64,000 bases of DNA from Bacteroidales bacterium (GTDB taxonomy: Bacteria; Bacteroidota; Bacteroidia; Bacteroidales; UBA932), in the NCBI GenBank assembly GCA_024402115.1, contig JAKSJQ010000008.1:7706-71705 (forward strand), given 5' to 3'. The stretch's first letter is position 1. Every line of letters starts with the position of its first letter. This document shows positions 27,523 through 36,749 of this stretch, one piece after another. Below the pieces are notes generated by a model. The model was not told the DNA's origin and ran no database searches. It saw nothing but the letters and a program-made list of their open reading frames with translations. The translations under genes were made by a program, and so were the position numbers.

Positions 27523-29291
27523 AAGAGACACTGAAATACAGAGTCACAGGACTTGGATTCGGAATTGCGGTGACGGCCTTTCTGGCCGCCACCAAAGGCG
27601 ATCTGCTCTACCATATGGCGCAGTTCTCTATGTTCATTCCCAAGCGTGAATTCCTTGTCACGTTCATGGAACAGCCGGGTGGTCTCTTGAGCCTTGCCGG
27701 AGCCTTCCTCACCCAGTTCTGCCATATCCCGGTCATCGGGGCTGCAATTACAGCGCTGTGTCTATGCCTTCTGGCATACCTCGTGCGCAGGACGTTCAGG
27801 TTAGATGGTGATGCGCTTCCGCTTGCCTATATTCCTGCATTGATGATGCTGCTCTTCATAACAAGGCTGGACTATTCGGTATACACAATGCGCAGCTACG
27901 GAATGCTGTTCTCGCAGATACTTGGACTTTCGGCGGGCACAGCTCTGACAGCAGCATACAGGAAATGGCTGGCATCATCGCGTCTGGGAGTTGTCTATAT
28001 CCCTCTCACCGCCATCCTGGGCTATCCTCTGCTCGGAATATACGCATTGCTTCCCGGGCTGATGATATCCATTTCGGAAAAGGAACGCAGATTCATGAAC
28101 CTCGCCCTGACCATCTTCTGTGCCGGAGCCATACCGGCAGTCTGCGCATTCATTCCCGGACTGTACGAGAGAATCAACTCCGGATACACCTATCTGGCCG
28201 GAATGCCTTTCCTGGACTTCCCTGATGAACTCCTGTCGGGAATATGCCCCGTGCTGCTGGCAATCTTGTCCGTGCTCATGATTCCTTTCGTTGCGAAGGC
28301 ATCCATGAAATTTTCGATTCCTGCGGCATTGGGAGCCATGGCACTATTCGCACTTCTCACAAATTGGGACAGCGATTTCAAGACCACGCTCGCAATGGAA
28401 AGGGCCGCAGCTGAAGAGAGATGGAACGATGTGATCAGCCTCGCCAAGCATTCTGACAGGCAGACCCGCAGCCAGGTCCTGTACAGGAACATAGCACTCT
28501 CACAGACCGGCAGGCTCACTGAAGAGATGTTCGCATATCCGTACGGGCGCGAGGCGATGGGGACATCCATCGACCTGGCATTTATCTGCGCAGCCCCGGT
28601 GCTCCATTACTGCGGCATGGTCAACAGCTGCGACCGTCTTGCCATGGAGGCGTCCACCTCATTCACAAAAAACATCTTCTACACCAAGCTTTTCGCGCGT
28701 GACGCTCTCGCCAGAGGCGAGATGGAGCTTGCTGAGAAATATGTGGACATAGTGGCATCGAACTGGTTCGAGGGCAGATGGGTGAGACGGCACCGCTCGT
28801 TCCTGGCAGAACCGGAAAGAATGGCAAAGGACGCCACATTCAGTTCCATCCTGGCGCTGATGAAGCAGGAATCCACGGAATTCGATGTCGTCGAGCCTGT
28901 AGAGATGATGATCAGGCGTTATTTCTCGAAACCAGACTACGTCAACGAGCAGGTCTACGAGTGGCAGATGGCGACCATGCTCGCCGGCAAGGATGTCCAG
29001 ACCCCGATATACTGCATGTTCAACCGTCAGGATATGTTCCCGACGGCGCATATCACGAAAGGTATCGCAGAGGCGATGGCACTGCTTGTCAGCATGAACG
29101 GAGACAGGGATCTGATGGTCAGCCTCGTGGAAGTCCTTCAGTCGCAGAAGAACATGCTGAAGAAGTTCAGCAGCTTCAGCAACGACATCAACCGTATGGA
29201 CGACCTGAAGAGCGACAAGGCAAGGGACTACTTCATAAAGCAGTACGGAAGATCCTACTGGACTTATTATTACTTCATTGACGAAAACTGA
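27519..29291 (+). CDS. Multi-pass membrane protein, resembles DUF6057
   Basis: 590 aa. The GTG start at 27519 overlaps the upstream stop (GTGA), which implies coupled translation. The first roughly 290 residues hold about nine or ten hydrophobic helices (for example GAAITALCLCLLAYLVRR, GYPLLGIYALLPGLMISI, GICPVLLAILSVLMIPFVA). The last 300 residues are soluble and helical, TPR-like in feel (EERWNDVISLAKHSDRQ, GEMELAEKYVDIVASNW). The resemblance to the Bacteroidetes-specific DUF6057 family is from memory. No function is known. It may form a complex with the flanking lipoproteins. Confidence 0.65.
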   Translation: MKETLKYRVTGLGFGIAVTAFLAATKGDLLYHMAQFSMFIPKREFLVTFMEQPGGLLSLAGAFLTQFCHIPVIGAAITALCLCLLAYLVRRTFRLDGDALPLAYIPALMMLLFITRLDYSVYTMRSYGMLFSQILGLSAGTALTAAYRKWLASSRLGVVYIPLTAILGYPLLGIYALLPGLMISISEKERRFMNLALTIFCAGAIPAVCAFIPGLYERINSGYTYLAGMPFLDFPDELLSGICPVLLAILSVLMIPFVAKASMKFSIPAALGAMALFALLTNWDSDFKTTLAMERAAAEERWNDVISLAKHSDRQTRSQVLYRNIALSQTGRLTEEMFAYPYGREAMGTSIDLAFICAAPVLHYCGMVNSCDRLAMEASTSFTKNIFYTKLFARDALARGEMELAEKYVDIVASNWFEGRWVRRHRSFLAEPERMAKDATFSSILALMKQESTEFDVVEPVEMMIRRYFSKPDYVNEQVYEWQMATMLAGKDVQTPIYCMFNRQDMFPTAHITKGIAEAMALLVSMNGDRDLMVSLVEVLQSQKNMLKKFSSFSNDINRMDDLKSDKARDYFIKQYGRSYWTYYYFIDEN

Positions 29292-29293
29292 CT

Positions 29294-30775
29294 ATGAAAA
29301 GGCATCTCACCAATATACTTCTGACAGGACTGCTAGCCGTGTCATGCGTGGGAGGTTATCAGGACGCGGCGCTTTCAGGCGATGCTCTGTCCATGTATCC
29401 TGACTACGCAGGCACCATCATCCCTCCCAACATCGCGCCGATAAATTTCGCGGTCCTCAACGAAGCGGACAGGTGCGCCGCCGTATTCTCCGGCAATGGA
29501 GAGAGCTTCTGTGTCAAGGGGCCTGTCGTCAGGATTCCCGAAAAGAAATGGAAGAAGCTGCTCGAGCTGTCCAGGGGAAGTTCCTTTAACGTGGACGTAT
29601 ACACAAGGAAAGACGGTGCATGGAAAAGGCATGAGACAGTCACCATCGACGTTGCAGAGGAAGATATAGACCCATACATCACCTATCGTCTGATAGAGCC
29701 CGGCTACTCCAACTACGGTTTCATAAGCCTCAGGCAGCGGGATCTGACCTCATTCGACGAGAGCGACCTCTACAACAACGCCATTGAGAGGCAGAGAGTC
29801 CAGCAGCAGTGCATTAACTGCCATTCCTTCCAGAATTACGACCCAGATGTGTTCCAGGTCCATGCCCGCCACCTGGACGGTGGAACCGTGGTCGTCGACG
29901 ACAGGGAGGGAAAGAAGATGAATCTGAAGACGGCTGACCTCATCTCATCCGCCGTATACCCTTCATGGCATCCTGAAGAAAAGCTCATAGCCTACTCGGT
30001 GAACGCCACCTCCCAGATATTCCATACCAGAGGCAACCAGAAGACCGAAGTGTTCGACGGAAAGTCCGACCTGGTATTGTATGACGTCGAAAAGGACGAG
30101 GTCAGCTACATAGTGAATGACTCACTGAGCATGGAGACCTTCCCCTACTGGTCACACGACGGCAATACGCTGTATTATGCAAGCGCCTATCTGCCTGGCT
30201 TCGGTGCGGACAGTTCCACTGATGTGACCGGCATGACCGACAGAATCCGGTACGATATCTGGTCCATACCATTCGACAGATCAACGCGGACATTCGGCGA
30301 ACCATCTCTGATCTTCGACGCAGCATCGGACAGTCTCAGCGCAGTCACGCCCCGTCCGTCACCGGACGGCAGATATCTGCTGAGCGGTGTCGGAGAATTC
30401 GGCTCCTTCCATATATGGCATGAATCAGGAGACATCTACCTGACCGATCTGCAGACAGGAGAGACCCGTCCTCTCGACGAGATCAACTCCCCACGCGCAG
30501 ACAGTTTCAAGTGCTGGTCATCGAATTCACGATGGATAGCTTTCACTTCGCGACGCGAAGACGGTTCGTACACAAGGCTCTACTTCTCGTATTTCGACAA
30601 GGACGGCCACGCACACAAGCCGTTCATCCTCCCACAGAAGGACCCGGGGCTGAACCACAGGTTCACCCTTTCTTACAATGTCCCTGAATTCACGTCCGGC
30701 AAGACTTCATGGACACCCAAGCAGATAGCCTCACTGATACGATCCGAGGCAGGAGAAGCAGTATTTGCAGAGTAA
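29294..30775 (+). CDS. TolB-like propeller lipoprotein with a CxxCH motif
   Basis: 493 aa, starting 3 bp after the membrane protein. Lipobox LAVSCVGG. A CxxCH sequence, C173-I-N-C176-H177 in QQCINCHSFQNYDPDVF, sits ahead of a TolB/PD40-type propeller with blades such as YPSWHPEEKLIAYSV, FPYWSHDGNTLYYAS and PRPSPDGRYLLSG. The motif could bind c-type heme, though only one copy is present, or act as a thiol pair. Similar Bacteroidetes proteins are annotated as TolB-like or cytochrome-c-biogenesis-like without proven function. Third member of the lipoprotein, membrane protein, propeller unit. Confidence 0.7.
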   Translation: MKRHLTNILLTGLLAVSCVGGYQDAALSGDALSMYPDYAGTIIPPNIAPINFAVLNEADRCAAVFSGNGESFCVKGPVVRIPEKKWKKLLELSRGSSFNVDVYTRKDGAWKRHETVTIDVAEEDIDPYITYRLIEPGYSNYGFISLRQRDLTSFDESDLYNNAIERQRVQQQCINCHSFQNYDPDVFQVHARHLDGGTVVVDDREGKKMNLKTADLISSAVYPSWHPEEKLIAYSVNATSQIFHTRGNQKTEVFDGKSDLVLYDVEKDEVSYIVNDSLSMETFPYWSHDGNTLYYASAYLPGFGADSSTDVTGMTDRIRYDIWSIPFDRSTRTFGEPSLIFDAASDSLSAVTPRPSPDGRYLLSGVGEFGSFHIWHESGDIYLTDLQTGETRPLDEINSPRADSFKCWSSNSRWIAFTSRREDGSYTRLYFSYFDKDGHAHKPFILPQKDPGLNHRFTLSYNVPEFTSGKTSWTPKQIASLIRSEAGEAVFAE

Positions 30776-30779
30776 CAGA

Positions 30780-30808
30780 AAAGGCGGTGACTTTGAATCA
30801 CCGCCTTT
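30780..30808. terminator. Bidirectional terminator between convergent operons
   Basis: Stem AAAGGCGGTGA (30780-30790) with TCACCGCCTTT (30798-30808) and a 7-nt loop. It lies between the converging stops at 30775 and 30829 and can serve both strands. Confidence 0.8.
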
Positions 30809-30828
30809 ATTGAATTCAGGTTAAAGCA

Positions 30829-32757
30829 CTATTTTCTGATCCACACGGCCATGTCACCGGCTCCCCTGTGGTTCCATGAGTAGTAAGGGATAAGCACGAG
30901 GCCTGAACCTTCCTCATGAATCTCATCGATACCGCAGAGCTTGTCATCCACATGGGAGACAGAAAGTACAGGAGTCTCACCGAGGGTGATTTCCCTGACA
31001 TTGAGCTCAGGATTGTCCGGCCACTCAGCACAGTAGACGATAGGACCCTTCTCGATAGCAATCCTTCCGAGATCGTCCTCTACCTTAGGATTCGCTGCTA
31101 CAACGCGTGGCTCCATGTCCATGTCGATCACGACCTCGTCACCGACGATCCACTTGCGGTCGATGCAGATGTAACCGTCTACGAGCTGTGAAGGGACAGC
31201 CTCGCCGTTGAGCTTGACTGAGTATGATGGATTGAGGCCATCTGCATAGTTGTAGAGATCAGACGGAACGACCTCATTCCTTACCCAGCCAGGGATACGG
31301 AGCTTCATCTCGAAGCCCTTGCGAGGAGTCTTGTCCACGGTGATCTTCACGTTGCCATCCCACGGATAACCTGTCTTCATGGTAAGCGCAACGTCACCAT
31401 TTGCGACAGAGGTGTTCACCTGGTTGGACATATAGAGGTTCACATAGAGGCTGTTATCCTTAGTCGCATAAATGTATCCAGGGACAGAAGGGATGAAACG
31501 GCAGATGTTGGAAGGGCAGCATGCACAGCCGAACCAATCCTGTCTCTGATGACGTCCGTCAGACTCGAGTGGGTTTGGATAGAAGAATCCGCCACCGTCG
31601 AGAGAGATTCCTGAAAGAACACCGTTGTAGAGTGTTCTCTCGAGCACGTCATAGTACTTCGAGTCACCATGGAGCATGAACATCCTGTGGTTGGTGTACA
31701 CATTGCCGATCGCAGCGCAGGTCTCGCAGTATGAGGTGAGATTAGGGAGCTGATAATCCTCTCCGAATGCCTCTCCCTCACGGAGTGCACCAACACCTCC
31801 GGTAAGATAAAGCTTCTTTCCGACCATGTTGTCCCAGATTCTGTCGATAACCTTCACATACTCCATATCGCCGGTGAGCGCAGCGATATCAGCGATGCCG
31901 GAATACATGTATTCAGCACGTACAGCATGTCCGACAGCCTCGTCCTGCTCCAGAACCGGAACATGGGACTGACGGTAGGAATCCATGCCCTTTTCGCCCT
32001 TGCCACGCATGTCGATGAAGAACTTGGCCTCATCGAGATACTTCTTGTCGCCGGTAAGGTTATAGAGCTTGGCGAGAGCCATCTCGGCGATCTGATGACC
32101 AGGGACGCGTACCTGCTGGCCTTCGCCAGGACCGATCTCCCTGCACACGCAGTCGGCAAACCTGATGGCGATGTCAAGGAAATTGCGCTTGCCGGTCGCA
32201 CGATAATGAGCAACCGCGCCCTCAATCATATGACCAAGATCATAAAGTTCATGGCTATCCTCGATCTGCACCCACCTTTCGGCACCTGACCATCTGTGAG
32301 GGTGCTCAGGATTCCTTGTCCTGGCTGTGTAGAGGTATCCATCCGGCTCCTGAGCCTTGGCCACGATTGCGATCACGCTGTCAAGGTAAGCTTCAAGTTC
32401 CGGATCCGGATAAGTCTGGAGGAGGTAAGAGGCGCCTTCGATTGTCTTGTAGATATCTGTATCGTCGAAAGGAAGTCCACGGACAACGAATCCGAGATTT
32501 ACATCGGACGCCATCTGCTGGGCTGCCTCTTCGAAATTCTGGTATCTGCCGGTCTCCTCGCACTTGCGGAAAGCCAGAGGAATGGTCACCTCACGGCTGG
32601 CCTTGAGCCTCTGGCCCCAGAAAGGGTCATCGATCTTGACAGACGTGAAAGGCACTGACTGATAAGGATAGTCATGAGACGTCTCCTTCTGAGAGCATGC
32701 GCCGATAGTCATCGCCACGGCCGAGCATGCAAGAATTGATACAATTGTATTTTTCAT
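30829..32757 (-). CDS. GH127 beta-L-arabinofuranosidase-type lipoprotein
   Basis: 642-aa lipoprotein (TIGACSQKE). It matches GH127 (formerly DUF1680), retaining zinc-dependent enzymes with a cysteine nucleophile. The zinc ligands are visible: E345 and C347 in YCETCAAIGN, and C413-C414 in GCACCPSN, the first being the likely nucleophile by comparison with HypBA1 (E338, C340, C417, C418). Activity on beta-L-arabinofuranose is expected; this sugar occurs in extensin-type hydroxyproline arabinosides and some pectins. Last gene of the PUL 2 operon, 24 bp after the GH-A hydrolase. Confidence 0.9.
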   Translation of the reverse strand: MKNTIVSILACSAVAMTIGACSQKETSHDYPYQSVPFTSVKIDDPFWGQRLKASREVTIPLAFRKCEETGRYQNFEEAAQQMASDVNLGFVVRGLPFDDTDIYKTIEGASYLLQTYPDPELEAYLDSVIAIVAKAQEPDGYLYTARTRNPEHPHRWSGAERWVQIEDSHELYDLGHMIEGAVAHYRATGKRNFLDIAIRFADCVCREIGPGEGQQVRVPGHQIAEMALAKLYNLTGDKKYLDEAKFFIDMRGKGEKGMDSYRQSHVPVLEQDEAVGHAVRAEYMYSGIADIAALTGDMEYVKVIDRIWDNMVGKKLYLTGGVGALREGEAFGEDYQLPNLTSYCETCAAIGNVYTNHRMFMLHGDSKYYDVLERTLYNGVLSGISLDGGGFFYPNPLESDGRHQRQDWFGCACCPSNICRFIPSVPGYIYATKDNSLYVNLYMSNQVNTSVANGDVALTMKTGYPWDGNVKITVDKTPRKGFEMKLRIPGWVRNEVVPSDLYNYADGLNPSYSVKLNGEAVPSQLVDGYICIDRKWIVGDEVVIDMDMEPRVVAANPKVEDDLGRIAIEKGPIVYCAEWPDNPELNVREITLGETPVLSVSHVDDKLCGIDEIHEEGSGLVLIPYYSWNHRGAGDMAVWIRK

Positions 32758-32781
32758 AGAATGCGTTATTGCAAAAATATG

Positions 32782-34008
32782 CTATTCAAAGACCTGGCAT
32801 GACTCCTTGAGAGTTGTGGCAAGATCGAAGAGAAGAGAGCGGATGGCCCATGGGTCCCTTTCTGACTCAGGCTGCTTGCGAAAAGCAAGAACCTTCGCCG
32901 AAGGGAAATCCCACATGCGTACGAGCTGAGCGCCCTCGAGCATGTTTGCGCAGTACTCCGCTGCCTCGAGAAGAGCATCGGTGGTACCTGGTTTCGCGAT
33001 ATCGAGAGCAAGGGCGGCCTTGACCTCTGCCATAGCCTTGTCTACATAATTCTCGAGATTAGGATTCTCCTTGACCATGGTGGATAGGTCACGGTTCCTT
33101 GAAATGCCCATGAATGAGGTGATGATGCCCGGGTCGCGGATGGTTCCGTCCGGATAGAAGAAACCATGGATTGGCGCATAATGTCCATGAATCATGAGCT
33201 CGAAGGCATAGAAACCGGTGTGATGCTCGAAGCACTTGCCAAGGGCAAGCTCGTACGGGTTGCCTCGTCCGGTACAGCCGGTCTCGCTATTCATAAGCGG
33301 CTTGCCGTACTTCTTTGCAACAGCCTCTGCGGTCTGCCAGCTGGCTTCCACCCTCGCATCGGTCTGGAGGTAGTCGTGGAAGGTGATGATATCCACGAGA
33401 TCGGCCGAAGCCTCTTCAAGATTCTTTGCGAACTGTACGCCCACGGTGATCGGATTCACCTTGTCAAGTTTCTTCACGAGCTGGCAGTAATGGCGGACAT
33501 GGGCAAAGATCTCTGCCCTGTGCGCAAGATGCTCCTCCTCGGACGAACACTTGTCATGATATGCATTGCAGGATGGTTCGTTCATCACGTCCCAGCAGAT
33601 GATGCCGGGTTCACCCTTCATGTATTCGATGAGATGCTTCACATAAGGATCGCCCTCACTCTTCCAGAACTCAGGCTTGAGGATTGCCGGATCGAGAGAG
33701 CAGCCGTCCCAGATGATAGGCATGACTGAGATGCCCATGCTGTGAGCGATGCGGACATAGTCGCGGAAGGTCTTGAGGTATCCCTCAGGGTCAGCCTTGT
33801 AGCGACGATAATAAAGGCAGACACGGGTACTGTTCATACCGATTGCCTTGCCGTATCCCAATTCCTTCCTGATGGTCTCCTCGTCCTGGTTCCATCCGAA
33901 GTAATGATTGCCTCTGATATGGCTATAATCATCAAGCAGCTGTGCCTTTGCGGGCATAGCTGCATAGATGACAAGCGCCAGGGCAAGTAAAAGCCTGAAG
34001 CGTTTCAT
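32782..34008 (-). CDS. Clan GH-A glycoside hydrolase (GH5-like), copy 2
   Basis: 408 aa with signal peptide MKRFRLLLALALVIYAAMPAKA. Paralogue of the enzyme at 2425-3672 over its length. Likely acid/base E144 in WDVMNEPSC and nucleophile E242 in MNSETGC. It lies 6 bp after a GH27 gene and 24 bp before GH127. The exact family and linkage are unresolved. Finding it with alpha-galactosidase and beta-arabinofuranosidase genes suggests it cleaves inside a side chain or the backbone of the same glycan. Confidence 0.8.
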   Translation of the reverse strand: MKRFRLLLALALVIYAAMPAKAQLLDDYSHIRGNHYFGWNQDEETIRKELGYGKAIGMNSTRVCLYYRRYKADPEGYLKTFRDYVRIAHSMGISVMPIIWDGCSLDPAILKPEFWKSEGDPYVKHLIEYMKGEPGIICWDVMNEPSCNAYHDKCSSEEEHLAHRAEIFAHVRHYCQLVKKLDKVNPITVGVQFAKNLEEASADLVDIITFHDYLQTDARVEASWQTAEAVAKKYGKPLMNSETGCTGRGNPYELALGKCFEHHTGFYAFELMIHGHYAPIHGFFYPDGTIRDPGIITSFMGISRNRDLSTMVKENPNLENYVDKAMAEVKAALALDIAKPGTTDALLEAAEYCANMLEGAQLVRMWDFPSAKVLAFRKQPESERDPWAIRSLLFDLATTLKESCQVFE

Positions 34009-34014
34009 AAGCGA

Positions 34015-35352
34015 TTACTTTACGGTTGGAGTAAGCCTGTAGGCAACAACGTCGTGAGACTTCACTGTCACGTTCTTCTTGTTGACAACGAACTGGTCCT
34101 TGAGATTGCCCTTACCCTTCACGAGAGTGGTCGAAACAGGAGCTGATGCATTCCAGAGGTCCTTCACCGAGTAGTTGATGTTGTTGAACATGGTACGGCG
34201 GCCGCTGACTTCCTCGTCATTCACCTCAAGAGCAGTCCAGTCGATTGAGATATCGACATCCTCCTCGTTGATGTTCATCACGCAGAATGCCCAGTCACCG
34301 TCAGAAAGAGGCTTGAACCAGTACTGGAGGCCGTCCTCATTCCTAACCCTGAGTCCCTGAACGCCGAGAGGGTCCTGGTTGACTGCGATCATCTCCTTGT
34401 TGGTGATGATTGCAAGGGTCTCGTCGGTCATATTCCTGAGGTCGTTACCGAGGATGAGTGGAGAAGCCATCATGCACCATATGGTGAAATGTGCACGGTC
34501 CTCACTGTCTGTCATATCATAGAACACGCCGTCAACGGTGATCGAGTTTCCCACCTCAAGCATGTCAGGGTCATTCCAATGGCCCGGACCTGCATATTTG
34601 CGGAGAGGCTCATTCTGCTCGATGATGTCGATGATGCTCTGTGGTTTCCACCTGCGGTGTCCGTTCTCGTCATAGGTAGTCTCAACCGGAAGGAATGCAG
34701 GGCCGATGTCATGGGTTGTACGCCATGAATGACCTACCTCAGCCGCCCACTCCCAAGGCTTGTTTGTACCCCACTCGCACATGCTGAAGAAGATAGGTCT
34801 TCCTGCCTTTGCGAGGGCGTTGCGCATGAGGGTGTAAGCACCCTTTGCATCGATGTTGGTGGTGAAGCACCAGTCATACTTGAGGTAGTCGATGTTCCAG
34901 CTTGCATATGTGAATGCATCCTGATACTCATGTCCGTGACTGCCGGTATAGCAGCCGCAGGTGAAATCGCCTGCATCACTGTAGATACCGAGTTTCATAC
35001 CCTTGGAGTGCGCATAGTCGGCAAGAGCCTTGATTCCTGAAGGGAACTTCTCCTTGTCAGCCTGAACGAAACCATTGGCGTCCCTTTCGCCGTGCCAGCC
35101 GTCATCGATGTTAAGATAGATGTATCCTGCGTCCACGAGTCCAAGCTCGACCATCTTGTCGATGGTATCCTTGATAAGCTGCTCATTGATGTCGGTCATG
35201 AAGCAGTTCCAAGAGTTCCAACCCATCTGCGGGGTGTCTGCAAGACCTTCGAACTTAGGAAGGTTCGCATCTGGGCGCATGGCCTGCGCATTGGCTGCCT
35301 GCTGATAGCAGCAGAGAGCAGCGAGCGCGAAGATTATTGATTTGAATTTCAT
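34015..35352 (-). CDS. GH27 alpha-galactosidase-type enzyme, copy 1
   Basis: 445 aa, signal peptide ending near QQAANAQA. Family landmarks: MGWNSWNCF at the barrel start, the galactose-binding pair in NIDDGWHG, nucleophile D160 in YLKYDWCF and acid/base D215 in WRTTHDIG. Keeping both aspartates in DDGW favours alpha-galactosidase over the beta-L-arabinopyranosidase subset of GH27, where that site is changed. A beta-sandwich C-terminal domain completes it. Tandem with copy 2, 12 bp apart, with identical numbering of catalytic residues. Confidence 0.92.
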   Translation of the reverse strand: MKFKSIIFALAALCCYQQAANAQAMRPDANLPKFEGLADTPQMGWNSWNCFMTDINEQLIKDTIDKMVELGLVDAGYIYLNIDDGWHGERDANGFVQADKEKFPSGIKALADYAHSKGMKLGIYSDAGDFTCGCYTGSHGHEYQDAFTYASWNIDYLKYDWCFTTNIDAKGAYTLMRNALAKAGRPIFFSMCEWGTNKPWEWAAEVGHSWRTTHDIGPAFLPVETTYDENGHRRWKPQSIIDIIEQNEPLRKYAGPGHWNDPDMLEVGNSITVDGVFYDMTDSEDRAHFTIWCMMASPLILGNDLRNMTDETLAIITNKEMIAVNQDPLGVQGLRVRNEDGLQYWFKPLSDGDWAFCVMNINEEDVDISIDWTALEVNDEEVSGRRTMFNNINYSVKDLWNASAPVSTTLVKGKGNLKDQFVVNKKNVTVKSHDVVAYRLTPTVK

Positions 35353-35364
35353 GGTCAGTCTGTA

Positions 35365-36660
35365 TTATTTCTTGATCGGAGTGAGTCTGTATACAGCTAC
35401 GTCATGGGTCGGAACGGTGACCTTGACAGGCTTCTTTGTGGTGAAAGGCTTTGCAGAAGCTTTCCAGAGGTTCTTTGCAGAATAGGTGGTGCCTGCGAAG
35501 TCGGTCTGACGTCCGCTGAGCTCATCGTCAACCTCGAGCTTTGACCAGTCTACTGTAAGCTGAACGTTCTTGTCACCTGCATTGAGGATGCAGAATGCCC
35601 AGTCGCCGTCAACGAGCGGCTTGAACCAGTACTGCACGTCGCCTTCCTTCTTGAGGCAGAGGCCCTGTACTCCGAGAGGATCCTGGTCGATTGCGATGAC
35701 GTCCTTGTTCTTGATGATCGCGAGTGTCTGTGCAGACATATCCCTGAGATCGTTTCCGAGGATGAGAGGAGCAGCCATCATGCACCACATGGTGAAGTGG
35801 GCGCGGTCCTCGCTCTCAGTCATCTTATATGTGATACCGTCCACGACAATCTCATTGCCGACCTCAAGCATATCAGGGTCATTCCAATGGCCCGGACCTG
35901 CATACTGACGGAGCGGAGCGGTCTGCTCGATGATGTCCATCACGCTCTGAGGACGCCAGTTGCGCTTGCCCTCGGCGGTGTATGATACGGGAACAGGTGA
36001 GAAAGCAGGTCCAATGTCATGTGTGGTACGCCATGAATGGCCCACTTCGCCGGCCCACTCCCAAGGTTTGCTGGTACCCCACTCACAGATGCTGAAGACC
36101 ATAGGCCTTCCAGATGCCCTGATGGCATTGCGCATGAGAGTGTAGGCTCCCTTGGCGTCGAGATTGGTGGTGAAGCACCAGTCGTACTTCACATAGTCGA
36201 CACCCCAGCTTGCATAAGTGAAAGCATCCTGGTACTCATGACCACGGCTGCCGGTGCAGCAGTTGCAGGTGAAGTCACCGGCATCGCTGTAAATTCCATA
36301 TTTGAGGCCCTTGGAATGGATATAATCTCCTATCGCCTTCATTCCTGAAGGGAACTTCGAAGGATCTCCGCTGACGAAACCGCCCTCATCACGCTGACCA
36401 TGCCAGCCGTCATCGATATTGACGTAGACATAGCCGCAATCGGCAAGGCCGAGTTCCACCAATTTGTCCGCCATCTCCTTGATGATGTGCTCGTTGATGT
36501 CCGTCATGAACTTGTTCCATGAACTCCATCCCATCTGTGGAGTCTCGCAGACGCCCTCCCATTTAGGGAGATTTGCAGTCGGGCGCGGTCTCTGTGCCGA
36601 TGCTGGCTGTGAGAGCGCAAAGGTAGCGAGCAATGCAGCCGCTAATACAAATCTTTTCAT
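35365..36660 (-). CDS. GH27 alpha-galactosidase-type enzyme, copy 2
   Basis: 431 aa from the ATG at 36660 (MKRFVLAAALLATFALSQPASA); a longer in-frame start at 36702 is rejected because it would bury the signal peptide. Catalytic D160 (YVKYDWCF) and D215 (WRTTHDIG) sit exactly as in copy 1, and the DDGW pair is kept. The two copies are a tandem duplication that has drifted, for example CNCCTGSRGHE against CGCYTGSHGHE, so substrate preference may differ. It follows a hairpin of partial terminator character downstream of the GH43 gene. Confidence 0.92.
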   Translation of the reverse strand: MKRFVLAAALLATFALSQPASAQRPRPTANLPKWEGVCETPQMGWSSWNKFMTDINEHIIKEMADKLVELGLADCGYVYVNIDDGWHGQRDEGGFVSGDPSKFPSGMKAIGDYIHSKGLKYGIYSDAGDFTCNCCTGSRGHEYQDAFTYASWGVDYVKYDWCFTTNLDAKGAYTLMRNAIRASGRPMVFSICEWGTSKPWEWAGEVGHSWRTTHDIGPAFSPVPVSYTAEGKRNWRPQSVMDIIEQTAPLRQYAGPGHWNDPDMLEVGNEIVVDGITYKMTESEDRAHFTMWCMMAAPLILGNDLRDMSAQTLAIIKNKDVIAIDQDPLGVQGLCLKKEGDVQYWFKPLVDGDWAFCILNAGDKNVQLTVDWSKLEVDDELSGRQTDFAGTTYSAKNLWKASAKPFTTKKPVKVTVPTHDVAVYRLTPIKK

Positions 36661-36690
36661 AGCAGTGCTATTATTGTGAAATTTATCCAA

Positions 36691-36719
36691 AGAGCCCTGC
36701 ACTCATCGTGCAAGGCTCT
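36691..36719 (-). terminator. Intra-operon hairpin, attenuator or processing site
   Basis: AGAGCC, one mismatch, TGCAC (36691-36702) pairs with GTGCA, mismatch, GGCTCT (36708-36719) around a 5-nt loop. On the minus strand the following bases are only weakly T-rich, so it probably tunes rather than ends transcription between the susCD-GH43 part and the GH27 part. Confidence 0.5.
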
Positions 36720-36749
36720 AAGGCACGGGTCCGGATGAACCCGATTCAA

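Noticed and set aside
34015..36660. GH27 pair as beta-L-arabinopyranosidases
   Set aside because: Both copies keep the DDGW aspartates that bind galactose; the arabinopyranosidase subset has a change there. Not fully excluded without assay.
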